A stretch of DNA of 64,000 nucleotides from Actinobacillus sp. GY-402. GTDB lineage: Bacteria > Pseudomonadota > Gammaproteobacteria > Enterobacterales > Pasteurellaceae. Positions 7,936 to 17,198 of this stretch are shown piece after piece. Below the pieces are notes generated by a model. That model was not told the DNA's origin and did no database searches. It saw only the letters and a program-made list of their open reading frames with translations. The translations under genes were made by a program, and so were the position numbers. How positions within the stretch are numbered: the first letter of the stretch is position 1; every line of letters begins with the position of its first letter. The DNA is taken from assembly GCF_014843355.1 (NCBI RefSeq), contig NZ_CP062137.1, positions 992,001 to 1,056,000 of the forward strand, written 5' to 3'.

Positions 7936-10371
7936 TTATAAGTCGTAAAACGTCATGCCACCGGTTTCATCCACCGACAAGCCGTATTCATCGATGTAAT
8001 GCCCGTCTTTCAAATAATAAATGCCCGAACCTGCCTGTACTTCATAGATGGCTTGTTCCCGCTCCAATTTCCGCCACACATTCGGAAACACGTTCACACT
8101 GTAGCGCTGTGCTTTGGCCAGAGTGCGATACATTTCTTTCGGATTCCATTCGCCGCAAAGCGAAGCAATTAATTCCCTGCCTTCGCCATACGGCACAATC
8201 ACTGCGCGGGTCGGCGCATCAATGGCTTGGAAAGCCTGCCCCGCGCTTTTGAATGACTGCATTAAGAGCGGAAACGGCTTGCTTCTTCGATTATTTTTCG
8301 CCGCATAAACATTTGAACAATTGTCGGAAAGCCAGTCTAACAGGCTGCCTGAAGTGCTGTTTTTAACCGCATAGTTCATCTCGCCGCTGCGGTTGTAAAA
8401 ATAGTATTGGAAATACTGCTGCATGGCAGCGGGCTGCAAAATATCCCGCCCTACGAATTCACGCAAAACGCGCTCGGCATGGATTTCCCCTTGATGAATA
8501 TCGGGCAACACCTGCGCCAAACTCGGCTCTTGCAGATTCAATACATACACCTGCCCTTTGCCGTCTTTTTCACCATGACGATTACAGCGCCCCGCCGCTT
8601 GGGCAATGGAATCCAATCCCCCCAAAGCGCGGATCACACACGCCATCGAAATATCCACACCGGCTTCGATTAACTGGGTGCTGATGCAAATCACCGGCTG
8701 TTTGTTTTTCAGACGGCCTTTGATTTCATCAAAAATGGCTTTGCGGTGCGCCGAACATTGGTTGGTGCTGAGATGAAACAGGGCTTCGGGCGGCACGTTT
8801 TGCTGTTGGCAGTATTGATATAAATCACGCGCCCATTGTTTGGTATTGACGATAAACAGGCAGCTTGAGGCCGTCTGAAACTGCGTCAATAAAAATTCGC
8901 CCGCTGCGGCCAGCGACCAACCGCCGGCTTTGGGTTGATAATGGATTTCCACGCGCGATAAGTCGTCGAACAGCTTGTTTAATTGATCGTTTTTACCCAT
9001 GATTTCGGCATTTTCTGCCAATTTCAATTCGCCGAATTCCGATTTGGGCAGCTTATCCAATAGCGGTTGGGTAGCGGTACATAATATCGCGCTGGATTTA
9101 CCAAATTGAGTTAACCAGTTCAAGGTATTGCAGAACAAATGCACGCATTTCACCGGCAGGGTTTGGATTTCATCAAAAATCAGCACGCTGCGGGTCATCG
9201 GGTGAATATGCCGCGCACCGCGTGTGCCGCCGCCGAACCAGGCATCAAGAAACTGCACCATGGTGGTAAACACAATCGGCTTATCCCAGTTTTCGGCAAG
9301 CAACTTGTCCTGCCAGTTTTGTTTTTCGGGATCAAGGTTGGAGTGGTGTTCCAGAACCCAATCTTCGCCGAGAGTTTTGCGTACCGCTTCGGCATTTTGG
9401 TCGATGATGGATGTATAGGGAATGATATAGATAATGCGGTCAAGATTGTGCTTTTGCGCATGATGCAAGGCATAGCGCAGGCTCGCCAAAGTTTTACCGC
9501 CGCCGGTCGGCACGGTAAGCGTATAAATGCCTTGCGGGTCAGCTGCACGTTTCAGACAGGCATCAGATATCTCGCGACGGATTTGGTCAATCGGGTAGCG
9601 GATTTCAAAATTGCCTAAATGGGTTTCCAACTTATCAATCGCTTCCTGCCAATTCGGCTTTTGGGTAAAGCAGCGCAAATCCTTTTGCTCTTCGCGTTCA
9701 AAATCTGCACTGTTGATACGGTCGGCATCAATCAGGCAACTGAATAGAAAACGGGTGAGGCAGCCGAGATGGAATTCTTTGATTTTTTCGTTGCTGTCCG
9801 GTTGCTTCAAAATGGCTGCAAGCGGCTTTAACAGCAATTTAACCAAATCTTCATTAGCCAAACTTTCTGCCTGCCGCTTGACCGCTTCATCAGAATTTTG
9901 CTCGCATTCGGTCAAATGCGTGAGCACATCGTCTTTTGAAAAGCGCTTCAACCAAACCGCTTCGCCTTCAGGGTTCAAACAGTCAATCAACCCCGCCCCG
10001 TGATGTGAGGCAATGCATAAGCCCAACATTTGCCCGACCAATTCGCCGATGCCGTTTTGCGCACCAAACTTTTTCAGACGGCTATACACCCATTGCGCGC
10101 CTGCCGTGGAGTGGTCAATTTTACTGCCGTTCGGCAGCGTATCTTCCACATCGACATCGGGATTCACGCCTGTGGCCGCTTTGATATATTCCTGAAACGC
10201 TTGAGAATATTTGCCAAAATCATGCATTAACCCAAGCAACTCGCCCACTTCAGGTAAATCTAACTTTGCCGCCAATTCGCGGGCAATAGCGGCAGTTTCA
10301 GTCAGGTGGGTTTGGACAGCTTGTTGATACTTATCAACTTCTCGAATATGAGCAACGAAAGGTTCATTCAT
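7936..10371 (-). CDS. cas3: CRISPR effector helicase-nuclease Cas3
   Basis: The 811-aa protein combines an N-terminal HD nuclease (H50-D51 in GLMHDFGK) with an SF2 helicase: Walker A PTGGGKT around residue 290, DEIQ box in LIFDEIQTLP, and the C-terminal QLIEAGVDI and QAAGRCNRHGE motifs. It is recruited by Cascade and degrades target DNA. It is the first gene of the operon; AGGTAA lies 5 nt before the ATG. It holds five uptake-type sequences: 8342-8353, 8708-8719, 8868-8879, 9551-9562 (complement of TGCCTGTCTGAA) and, with core only, 10073-10084. Confidence 0.97.
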   Translation of the reverse strand: MNEPFVAHIREVDKYQQAVQTHLTETAAIARELAAKLDLPEVGELLGLMHDFGKYSQAFQEYIKAATGVNPDVDVEDTLPNGSKIDHSTAGAQWVYSRLKKFGAQNGIGELVGQMLGLCIASHHGAGLIDCLNPEGEAVWLKRFSKDDVLTHLTECEQNSDEAVKRQAESLANEDLVKLLLKPLAAILKQPDSNEKIKEFHLGCLTRFLFSCLIDADRINSADFEREEQKDLRCFTQKPNWQEAIDKLETHLGNFEIRYPIDQIRREISDACLKRAADPQGIYTLTVPTGGGKTLASLRYALHHAQKHNLDRIIYIIPYTSIIDQNAEAVRKTLGEDWVLEHHSNLDPEKQNWQDKLLAENWDKPIVFTTMVQFLDAWFGGGTRGARHIHPMTRSVLIFDEIQTLPVKCVHLFCNTLNWLTQFGKSSAILCTATQPLLDKLPKSEFGELKLAENAEIMGKNDQLNKLFDDLSRVEIHYQPKAGGWSLAAAGEFLLTQFQTASSCLFIVNTKQWARDLYQYCQQQNVPPEALFHLSTNQCSAHRKAIFDEIKGRLKNKQPVICISTQLIEAGVDISMACVIRALGGLDSIAQAAGRCNRHGEKDGKGQVYVLNLQEPSLAQVLPDIHQGEIHAERVLREFVGRDILQPAAMQQYFQYYFYNRSGEMNYAVKNSTSGSLLDWLSDNCSNVYAAKNNRRSKPFPLLMQSFKSAGQAFQAIDAPTRAVIVPYGEGRELIASLCGEWNPKEMYRTLAKAQRYSVNVFPNVWRKLEREQAIYEVQAGSGIYYLKDGHYIDEYGLSVDETGGMTFYDL

Positions 10372-10382
10372 TCAGTTACCTC

Positions 10383-10446
10383 TGTATACAAGTAAATTGT
10401 AAATTTATGTAATGAAATATAATTATAATGTAAATTTATGTATACT
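10383..10446. promoter_or_regulatory. Upstream region of cas3 with a duplicated 13-bp motif
   Basis: GTAAATTTATGTA occurs at 10399-10411 and again at 10430-10442, spaced 31 bp (three helical turns). TGTATAC occurs at both ends (10383-10389 and around 10440-10446). A minus-strand TATAAT lies between the copies at about 10428-10423. The arrangement looks like a cas promoter with paired regulator sites; the regulator is unknown. Confidence 0.45.
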
Positions 10447-10523
10447 GAACAAACGAAATATTTATTAATTTAGATCAATTTTAGTAAGAATCTGATGATT
10501 TATTGAGCACCCGAAACGCAAAA

Positions 10524-10561
10524 AAGTGCGGTAAAAATCAATCGGATTTTTGACCGCACTT
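10524..10561 (-). terminator. Uptake-signal inverted-pair terminator of the hyb operon
   Basis: AAGTGCGGT at 10524-10532 and its complement at 10553-10561 bracket a complementary AAAAATC / GGATTTTT stem, followed on the minus strand by a run of six T. It lies just after the hybG stop and separates the hydrogenase operon from cas3. Confidence 0.85.
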
Positions 10562-10568
10562 GGTAATG

Positions 10569-10844
10569 CTATTTTTGATTTAATCCCAGGAAATCGCCGA
10601 CTTCATGCTCTAATTGGCTCATGGCGATTAACGCTTCCTGAGTTTGTTTTGCCTCGTCTTCGTCAATAACGCTCATGGCAAATCCCACATGAACCAGCAC
10701 CCATTTGCCGAGCAGTTGTTGCGGGCTTTCGTCGCAGATAAGCGAGATATTGACATCACGCTTAACGCCGCATACATCAACGGTGGCAAGCTGGAAAGCA
10801 TCGTCTCCGATGGCGACGATTTGCCCCGGTACACCTAAACACAT
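10569..10844 (-). CDS. hybG: Hydrogenase maturation chaperone HybG/HypC
   Basis: The 91-aa protein starts MCLGVPGQI, the invariant HypC/HybG N-terminus whose Cys2 carries the Fe(CN)2CO precursor and contacts the large subunit. These chaperones pair with HypD and hand iron to the apo-HybC. It is the last gene of the operon, 25 bp after hybE. Other hyp genes (hypA, B, D, E, F) are not in the window. The HypC/HybG distinction is by context. Confidence 0.93.
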   Translation of the reverse strand: MCLGVPGQIVAIGDDAFQLATVDVCGVKRDVNISLICDESPQQLLGKWVLVHVGFAMSVIDEDEAKQTQEALIAMSQLEHEVGDFLGLNQK

Positions 10845-10869
10845 AAATTCACCCTCAATTGTAACGGCG

Positions 10870-11376
10870 TCATTTTATCATCGCCCGCAAAATATTTCGA
10901 CGATTTAAATCAGGCGGCGTTCGGTTCAGCGGGAAAGATAACGCCATTTTCAGGCAATCGTCGGCAAGTTGAACAGCCTGTTGCGCCGTCAAATTCCGAT
11001 CTAACGGCGAAGCCAGCGAATGGCTGAGATAATAAGGGATTTGTTGCAATTGGCTGACGGTAAACATCAGCGTTTTGTACGGCAATGCTACGCCGAGTTT
11101 GTCCCCTACACTTCTCGATTCCCACTCTTGGTTCGGGCCGGGCAGAATGACTAAACTGAGCATCCACGGCGTAAGCGCCGTGCCAATCCATTGGTTATCC
11201 AGCAAAACAAAAGGCGGGCAATAACATGGGATTTCTTCGCGGAAGAACGGAAGCGAATTCATATTCGGGCGCGCACGTTCCATTTCCCTTTGGAAAAGCG
11301 CGGCAGGATTCTCCCGGAACCCGTCCGCGCCGGAAAGTGCGGTCAAATTTTGCGATGTTTTTTCGTGTTGATACAT
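10870..11376 (-). CDS. hybE: [NiFe]-hydrogenase assembly chaperone HybE
   Basis: The 168-aa product matches the HybE family in length and order (hybD-hybE-hybG). The central [19 protein letters not shown] and [15 protein letters not shown] stretches are typical. HybE binds the small-subunit precursor and holds it until the large subunit matures, preventing premature Tat export. An 8-bp gap separates it from hybD. A Pasteurellaceae uptake signal variant falls near its 5' end. Confidence 0.9.
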   Translation of the reverse strand: MYQHEKTSQNLTALSGADGFRENPAALFQREMERARPNMNSLPFFREEIPCYCPPFVLLDNQWIGTALTPWMLSLVILPGPNQEWESRSVGDKLGVALPYKTLMFTVSQLQQIPYYLSHSLASPLDRNLTAQQAVQLADDCLKMALSFPLNRTPPDLNRRNILRAMIK

Positions 11377-11384
11377 AGTGAGTT

Positions 11385-11873
11385 TTAATGATCCAACGTC
11401 GGCAAGCCGTATTCGGTTAAAATGCGGTTAAGTCGAACAAAAACGGCCGGCATGGCGTGTTCCACGGTTTCAGTGAGACCGATGTTCGGTTCCAGAGAAT
11501 CCGGTTGAACGCCGATTAAGCAAAGATTTTTCGGATATTCGTCCGTAAGCTTTAAGGCGGACAGCACATCACACAGCCCCAGTTGATGCGGCGATATTTT
11601 TCGTGAAAAGAAGACGGGAACCTGTTCATCTTTCAGCACCACAATTTCGCCCGGCTTTTTCCCCGCCAGTACGGCGTCGATGACGACGACATAATCGCGA
11701 TTCGCCAGCGTATCCAGCAATTCCATGCCGCAGGTGCCGCCGTCTACAATATCGTATCGGGCGGAAAAGTGCGGTGAAATTTCCGCGCGTTTTTCCAACG
11801 CCTGAACCGCTCGCACACCGACGCCTTCATCGGACAGCAGAATATTGCCGATGCCCAGAATCAACGGTTTCAC
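11385..11873 (-). CDS. hybD: Hydrogenase 2 maturation endopeptidase HybD
   Basis: The 162-aa form begins at a GTG (VKPLILGIGNILLSDEGVGV) that shares its G with the hybC TAG stop, an efficient coupling. The GxGNxLxxDEGxG motif supplies the nickel-sensing Glu; Asp and His later (KISPHQLG) complete the site. It removes the C-terminal peptide after His of HybC once Ni is inserted. A longer reading upstream exists but overlaps hybC by 69 nt and lacks family similarity. Confidence 0.93.
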   Translation of the reverse strand: MKPLILGIGNILLSDEGVGVRAVQALEKRAEISPHFSARYDIVDGGTCGMELLDTLANRDYVVVIDAVLAGKKPGEIVVLKDEQVPVFFSRKISPHQLGLCDVLSALKLTDEYPKNLCLIGVQPDSLEPNIGLTETVEHAMPAVFVRLNRILTEYGLPTLDH

Positions 11874-13582
11874 TACAGCACCTTCACTTCTGTGGTTTCG
11901 CCGTTTTCCGTGTTCACCACATGCACGGCGCAAGACATGCAAGGGTCGAAGGAATGAATGGTGCGCACCACTTCCAACGGTTTGGACGGATCCGCAACCG
12001 GCGTGCCGATGAGCGATTGTTCGTAAGGTCCCGGCTCGTCATTGTGATTGCGCGGGCCTGAATTCCAGGTGGACGGAACGACCGCCTGGTAATTTTCGAT
12101 TTTGCCGTCTTTAATTACCACCCAGTGCGACAGCATACCGCGCGGCACTTCACCGAAACCTACGCCTTTAAATTCGCCGCTTTCCGGAATGGCACATTTT
12201 AAATAGGCCACAGTGTCGCCTTTGCCGATGTTATCAATCAGCAATTGCCATTGTTGAACCAAAATATCGTTTAACACGGCGCAATGCACGGTACGACCGA
12301 TAATGCGTCCCAACGTTGAATGCAGCTGTTCCACGCTTAAATTATTGCCGGTTACGGTGTCGTACAACCCTTTTAACTGGCTGAAATGCGCGGTGGTTAA
12401 TTCGTTTTTCGCCGCCAGGTTAGTCAGCAAATAGGCCAACGGCCCCACTTCCACCACTTTATCGTAGAACGACGGCGCTTTCACCCAGGAATATTTGCCG
12501 TTTTCATCCCAACCGGTGTACTTCGGACGGGTCAAACCTTCCCAAGGTTCGAGCGGCTCGTCGTCTTCATACCAGGCGTGTTTGCCGCTTTCTTTGATGC
12601 CTTTTACCACGAAATCGCTTTTTTGTTCGTCAATGCGCCGGAAGGTGCTCATATCACCGTCTTCGATATAACCGCCGTTGAGCAGGAATTTAGAATTGTC
12701 GGCGTCAATCGGGAATTCCGGCACGGCTAAATAATTACGAGAAGTTTCGCCGTAATTCAGCCATTCAGGATAGTAAGCGGCAATCACCGCGGTGTCCACT
12801 TTATACACTTGGTTGATAAAATCGCTGAGGCGATCAATGCAGGATTTTACATACATTAAACGTTCCATATTCAATACCGCCGCTGAATCCAGATTAATCG
12901 GGTTGGCTACCCCGCCAATCGCCAGATTTTGGATGTGCGGCGTTTTACCGCCTAATAAAGCCACTACCCGGTTTGCATCACGCTGACATTCCAATGCCTG
13001 CAAATAATGCGCAACGGCAATCAGATTGATTTCCGGCGGCAGTTTCATTGCCGGATGACCGAAATAACCGTTAGCAAAAATGCCTAATTGCCCGCTGTCT
13101 ACCAGTTTTTGGATTTTTTGCTGTACGTTACGGAATTCGTTTTCACTGTTTAACGACCAGGTTGATATGCCTTTCAATATTTCATAGGCTTTGGCCGGAT
13201 CCGCTTTAAGCGCGGAGGTAATGTCCACCCAGTCCATTGCGGAAAGCTGATAAAAATGCACGATATGGTCGTGAATGCTGTGCGCCGCCAGAATCATGTT
13301 GCGGATATATTGTGCGTTCACCGGAACCTTGGCGCCGATAGCGTCTTCTACCGCCCGCACGCTTAAAATGGCATGGACCGTGGTGCAAACGCCGCAGATT
13401 CGTTGCATGATCATCCAGGCATCGCGAGGATCCGCGCCTTTTACGATATTTTCCATCCCGCGCCACATGGTTCCTGTTGACCAGGCATTGGTCACGACAC
13501 CGTTTTCAATTTCGCAATCAATGCGTAAATGCCCTTCGATTCGGGTAATAGGGTCAATAGTAATACGTTTTTTCTCACTCAT
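11873..13582 (-). CDS. hybC: Hydrogenase 2 large subunit HybC
   Basis: The 569-aa subunit carries both Ni-Fe ligand pairs: RICGVC near residue 62 and DPCMSCAVH near the C-terminus, followed by the VVNTENGETTEVKVL extension cleaved by HybD. It binds the NiFe(CN)2CO centre for H2 oxidation in the periplasm, coupled to quinone reduction through HybA/HybB. It lies 15 bp after hybB and one base overlaps hybD. Confidence 0.97.
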   Translation of the reverse strand: MSEKKRITIDPITRIEGHLRIDCEIENGVVTNAWSTGTMWRGMENIVKGADPRDAWMIMQRICGVCTTVHAILSVRAVEDAIGAKVPVNAQYIRNMILAAHSIHDHIVHFYQLSAMDWVDITSALKADPAKAYEILKGISTWSLNSENEFRNVQQKIQKLVDSGQLGIFANGYFGHPAMKLPPEINLIAVAHYLQALECQRDANRVVALLGGKTPHIQNLAIGGVANPINLDSAAVLNMERLMYVKSCIDRLSDFINQVYKVDTAVIAAYYPEWLNYGETSRNYLAVPEFPIDADNSKFLLNGGYIEDGDMSTFRRIDEQKSDFVVKGIKESGKHAWYEDDEPLEPWEGLTRPKYTGWDENGKYSWVKAPSFYDKVVEVGPLAYLLTNLAAKNELTTAHFSQLKGLYDTVTGNNLSVEQLHSTLGRIIGRTVHCAVLNDILVQQWQLLIDNIGKGDTVAYLKCAIPESGEFKGVGFGEVPRGMLSHWVVIKDGKIENYQAVVPSTWNSGPRNHNDEPGPYEQSLIGTPVADPSKPLEVVRTIHSFDPCMSCAVHVVNTENGETTEVKVL

Positions 13583-13597
13583 TTTTATGTTCTCTTA

Positions 13598-14809
13598 TTA
13601 GCGGCTTAATTGTTCGCTGCGTGCGATTTTTTGTGCGATAGCTTGTTCCGATTTTTCTTTTTGTGCTTCTTTTAACACCGGAAGAACCGGGAATAATCGA
13701 ATAATTAAAATATATGCACAGATTTCAATAGACACGAAACCGATTGAAATTAACAATTCCTGTGCGGACGGGAAATATTTATAACCGTTACCCGGATCGT
13801 ACATGATTAAGGAATAATCCATACGCCATAAAGCGGCGCCCAGCAACATACTTAAGGCAGAGATAAATAACCAGCGTCCGTCGGAACGTTTTTCCCCGAG
13901 GAACAGGGTCAGTAACGGCAAGGTCATTAACCAGACTTCCGCCCAGAACATCCAGGCTTCGAATTTAAATAATCCGATAACATAATTCAATTTGTGGTGA
14001 TAAATCAGTTCACCGAAACGGCAGAGTAAAAATACCGCAATTAAGACCGCACTTACGCGCGTTAACTTGGTGAACAGGTGGCGTTCATCCGGTGTTTTAC
14101 CTGCTAACCCCGCACGCACCAGCGAACCTTCAAAAATCACAATAGAAAATCCCATGATGAATGCCGTCAGCAAGGAAAATACCGGTAGCATTTCATAACT
14201 TTGCCAAGCAGGATGAACTTTATGACCGGCAACAATCATCAATGAGCCCATGGACGATTGGTGCATCATCGGTAACAGCGCACCCAGAGCAATCACGAAA
14301 AACATGATTTTATTCAATTTGTTGAATAATTTTTTAAACCCGAAGAAACCTAACCATACGGGGGCGAATTCCAACGTTACCACCAAAATATAGATCGTCA
14401 TACAAACGGCGGTTTCGAATAAAACAGAATTAGTATTGAATTGCCCCGGCAGGTAAAAATACGGCAAATGCCAGTAGCGCCCCATATCAATAGTAATGGA
14501 TAAACCGCCCAAACTATAACCGAACAAGCTGGCAAGCAATGCGGGACGAACAAGTGCGTGATATTTTCCTTTATTAAAAATATACACCGCCCAGGCTAAC
14601 GCCCAGCCGCCGCAGGCAAAGCCTGTCCCCACGAGTAAATCGAAGGCAATCCACAACCCCCAAGGATAACCGCCGTTTAATGCCGTTACCGAACCGATAC
14701 CGAGGAACATCCGTTTCACAATAAGTATTAAACAAATCAATGCCAACGGGGCAAAAAAGAGAATCGATGCCGTAATCAATTTCCCACCGACAGGACGAAC
14801 GTTATTCAT
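13598..14809 (-). CDS. hybB: Hydrogenase 2 integral membrane subunit HybB
   Basis: Start at [11 protein letters not shown] (403 aa), overlapping the hybA stop by 8 nt, as expected from family N-termini; a more distal start would only add residues unlike the family. The protein is an NrfD/PsrC-like membrane anchor with about ten transmembrane helices; [24 protein letters not shown] and PTMHQSS-like [10 protein letters not shown] are conserved. It passes electrons to menaquinone and in E. coli can contribute to proton movement. Confidence 0.95.
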   Translation of the reverse strand: MNNVRPVGGKLITASILFFAPLALICLILIVKRMFLGIGSVTALNGGYPWGLWIAFDLLVGTGFACGGWALAWAVYIFNKGKYHALVRPALLASLFGYSLGGLSITIDMGRYWHLPYFYLPGQFNTNSVLFETAVCMTIYILVVTLEFAPVWLGFFGFKKLFNKLNKIMFFVIALGALLPMMHQSSMGSLMIVAGHKVHPAWQSYEMLPVFSLLTAFIMGFSIVIFEGSLVRAGLAGKTPDERHLFTKLTRVSAVLIAVFLLCRFGELIYHHKLNYVIGLFKFEAWMFWAEVWLMTLPLLTLFLGEKRSDGRWLFISALSMLLGAALWRMDYSLIMYDPGNGYKYFPSAQELLISIGFVSIEICAYILIIRLFPVLPVLKEAQKEKSEQAIAQKIARSEQLSR

Positions 14810-15796
14810 GGCGGTTCTCCTTATGTTGTTCTTCGTGATCACCTTTCATATTGCGATAAGTGATGAAGGTCAATCCGGCTAATGCCGCTAACGGCAATAC
14901 CATGCCTCGATAAAGGGTATGTTGTAAATGTGCGGCACGGGCGCCCGTCGCTTCGTTATCCAATGCAGGCAGTCCTAAATTTTCCTGCGGAACGCCGCTG
15001 ATCACTAAAACCTGTGTACCGCCGCCCTCAAATTCACCATATACATGCTGAACATATTCCGCTACCGTTGTGGTGTTTTTATCCTGGCTATGAATATGCT
15101 GACGCGGATAGCCGTATTTTTCTCCGACTTTTAAAGAAAGACGTCGTTTAGCTTCCGCCAGTAAATCCTCACGAGAACCGAAAATCACCGCACCGGTCGG
15201 ACAAACATGACAACAACCCGGCAATTTTCCCTGATCAATACGTTCCACACCTTTTTGGTTGCATAATTCACATTTGCTGATCTGTCCCAACGGATTGTTG
15301 TAATCGTATTGTGGCACGGTAAACGGACAAGCTACCATGCAGTAACGACAACCGGTACAAATGTCGGGATCGTATTGGACGATACCGGTAACCGGATTTT
15401 TAGTTAACGCCTGAACCGGACAGACACTGACACAGTTCGGTTCCACACAATGCATACATTGCTTTTTAATATAGGAATAACCGTTTTCCTTTTTATCTTT
15501 CTGCGAACCGTCTCCATCGGACCAAATCTGGATTATATTGCGGGTAAACGGCGATAATTTGTCATTGTTCGACCACTGCTGTTCGCCGTCAGGATTGACG
15601 GCTGTACCGTTAATATTTTGACATTCCGCCACACAAGCCTGGCAACCGACACAAAGCGTAGCATCGTAAAGCATCCCCAATGCATTGGGAATAACCTTGC
15701 TTTCCGGAGCTTCAGCCGCCTGCAAATTAACAACCGGAATAGTGGCGCCTATTCCGCCAAGCAAGCTGTTTTTTTAATAAATTTACGTCTATTCAT
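14802..15796 (-). CDS. hybA: Hydrogenase 2 ferredoxin-like subunit HybA (apparent frameshift)
   Basis: Downstream of residue about 12 the reading frame is intact and encodes four Cys clusters ([39 protein letters not shown] with CCHVC) for 4Fe-4S centres plus a C-terminal membrane helix. The expected Tat-type start MNRRKFIKK begins at ATG 15796-15794 with a GGGTGA upstream, but is one base out of frame with the rest. The shift falls at an A7 run (T7 on the plus strand, 15769-15775); A8 would give [19 protein letters not shown], a proper Tat signal. As read, translation from the ATG stops after 15 codons; a TTG at 15764 is a poor alternative without the twin-arginine signal. Confidence 0.9.
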
Positions 15797-15817
15797 TTTT
15801 TTCACCCGCTTGGTTTT

Positions 15818-16957
15818 TTATTCATGATTAGCGTTTTTTCGTTCTTCTTCAAGCTCGCGAGCTTTACGTTGATTGCTTAACTCTTTTAACGTCACCACGC
15901 TTACCCCCGCCAAAATGGCCGCGGCACCACCTAATAAGGCCACTGCCGTCATTGAAGCGACATTACCCTCTTGGTTACCGACATCCGGTTTATTCACTCT
16001 AGGTGTTGGATTTTCTACTGAAGATAATTCAAAAATACCCTTGGTAAAACCGACACCCTTTTCATTACAACCGTAACAAGGGTGACCGATCCCTACCGGC
16101 CAGTTATTTCCCCCGACATCGCAGAAATCCAGGCTTGAACAGTTACCATAGGTTTCAGGACCTTTACAACCAAGGTGATATAAACACCAACCGTGACGAT
16201 GTCCGTAATCACCGTATTCTTTGGCAAAACGGCCCGCATCAAAATGTGGTCTGCGATAACAGTTTTCATGAATAAGGCGATCGTAGGCAAATAGCGGGCG
16301 ATTTAATTTATCCGTTTCAGGCAATTTTTTATAAGTCATGATATATGCCACGGTTGCCAGAAAATTGTGCGGATTCGGCGGACAGCCCGGAATATTAATC
16401 ACCGGAACACCCGGTAATACACCGGACAAACTGGTCGCACCCGTCGGATTACCGCCGCTTGAAGGCACACCGCCCCAAGCGGAACAGGACCCGATAGCAA
16501 TCACCGCTGCAGCATGTTTCGCTGCGTCTTTAATATGTTCAATAATAGGTTTGCCGGCAACCATACAATAAATGCCGCCGTCTTTGACCGGAATGGAACC
16601 GTCCACAACCAGAATATATTTCCCTTTATATTGTTCTAAGGCACGGTGTTTATTTTCTTCCGCCTGCTCTCCGAATGCAGCGGACAGCACTTCATGGTAT
16701 TCCAGCGAAATAAGGTCAAGAACAAGATTTTCGATAGTCGGATGGGTGGCGCGGAGAAGTGATTCGGTACAGCCGGTACATTCTTGTGCGCCAATCCAAA
16801 TGACCGGCGGACGTTGCGGATTTGTGAGTGCATTAGTCATTTCGGCACTCGCTTTTGAACTTAACCCCATTGTTGCCGCAAGTGCGGTACATAATTTCAT
16901 AAAATCCCGGCGGGATACCGAATTTAACGCAGATACGAATCCGTCATGTCGTTGCAT
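15818..16957 (-). CDS. hybO: Hydrogenase 2 small subunit HybO
   Basis: The 379-aa precursor has a twin-arginine signal (SRRDFMKL) and the small-subunit FeS ligands: AQECTGCTES, GSCSAWGG, GCPPNP, then CLYHLGCKGPETYGNC and HPCYGCNEKG for medial and distal clusters. A C-terminal hydrophobic helix anchors it in the membrane after Tat export with HybC. The chosen ATG has AGGAG 8 nt upstream. First gene of the operon; hybA follows after 21 bp. Confidence 0.96.
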   Translation of the reverse strand: MQRHDGFVSALNSVSRRDFMKLCTALAATMGLSSKASAEMTNALTNPQRPPVIWIGAQECTGCTESLLRATHPTIENLVLDLISLEYHEVLSAAFGEQAEENKHRALEQYKGKYILVVDGSIPVKDGGIYCMVAGKPIIEHIKDAAKHAAAVIAIGSCSAWGGVPSSGGNPTGATSLSGVLPGVPVINIPGCPPNPHNFLATVAYIMTYKKLPETDKLNRPLFAYDRLIHENCYRRPHFDAGRFAKEYGDYGHRHGWCLYHLGCKGPETYGNCSSLDFCDVGGNNWPVGIGHPCYGCNEKGVGFTKGIFELSSVENPTPRVNKPDVGNQEGNVASMTAVALLGGAAAILAGVSVVTLKELSNQRKARELEEERKNANHE

Positions 16958-17031
16958 ATATATCACTCCTATTCACGCATAAAAGACGTGGTTAATAGAA
17001 GCGTATGCTACGCTTTTAATAAGAAAATACG

Positions 17032-17045
17032 TTGATTTAAGTCAA
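17032..17045. promoter_or_regulatory. FNR-like box upstream of hybO
   Basis: TTGAT-TTAA-GTCAA matches the FNR consensus TTGAT-N4-ATCAA at 9 of 10 bases, 75 bp upstream of the hybO start. A perfect 7-bp hairpin AAGCGTA / TACGCTT lies between box and gene (about 16999-17016) and would fall in the 5' leader. Anaerobic induction of hyb by FNR fits the function. Confidence 0.6.
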
Positions 17046-17131
17046 GATATAACAACTTTTTTACATAAATATCGCAAATTTTATAACTTATAATTATAAA
17101 TAGGAATTATTCCTATTTAAGAGATAAAAAT

Positions 17132-17180
17132 AAAAAAATCTGCATTTTACAATTCGGTTTGACCGATTATAAAATGCAGA
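17132..17180 (-). terminator. Terminator after the OmpA-like lipoprotein gene
   Basis: CTGCATTTTA (17140-17149) pairs with TAAAATGCAG (17170-17179), with a nested TCGGT / ACCGA stem, and is followed on the minus strand by seven T. It ends the transcript of the gene at 17199-18047 and may work on both strands. Confidence 0.85.
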
Positions 17181-17198
17181 CTTAATTTAATGATTAAA

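Larger units (their letters stand above)
3780..10084. repeat. Cluster of Neisseriaceae-type DNA uptake sequences in cas4-cas3
   Basis: Perfect 12-mers: AGGCCGTCTGAA at 3780-3791, 6169-6180 (complement), 8708-8719 (complement) and 8868-8879; AGGCTGCCTGAA (Simonsiella dialect) at 3951-3962 and 8342-8353; AGGCAGCCTGAA (Kingella dialect) at 5715-5726; TGCCTGTCTGAA (N. wadsworthii dialect) at 9551-9562 (complement). Core-only GCCGTCTGAA occurs at 7285-7296 and 10073-10084. No perfect AAGTGCGGT, the local Pasteurellaceae signal, was seen in this segment. Confidence 0.9.
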
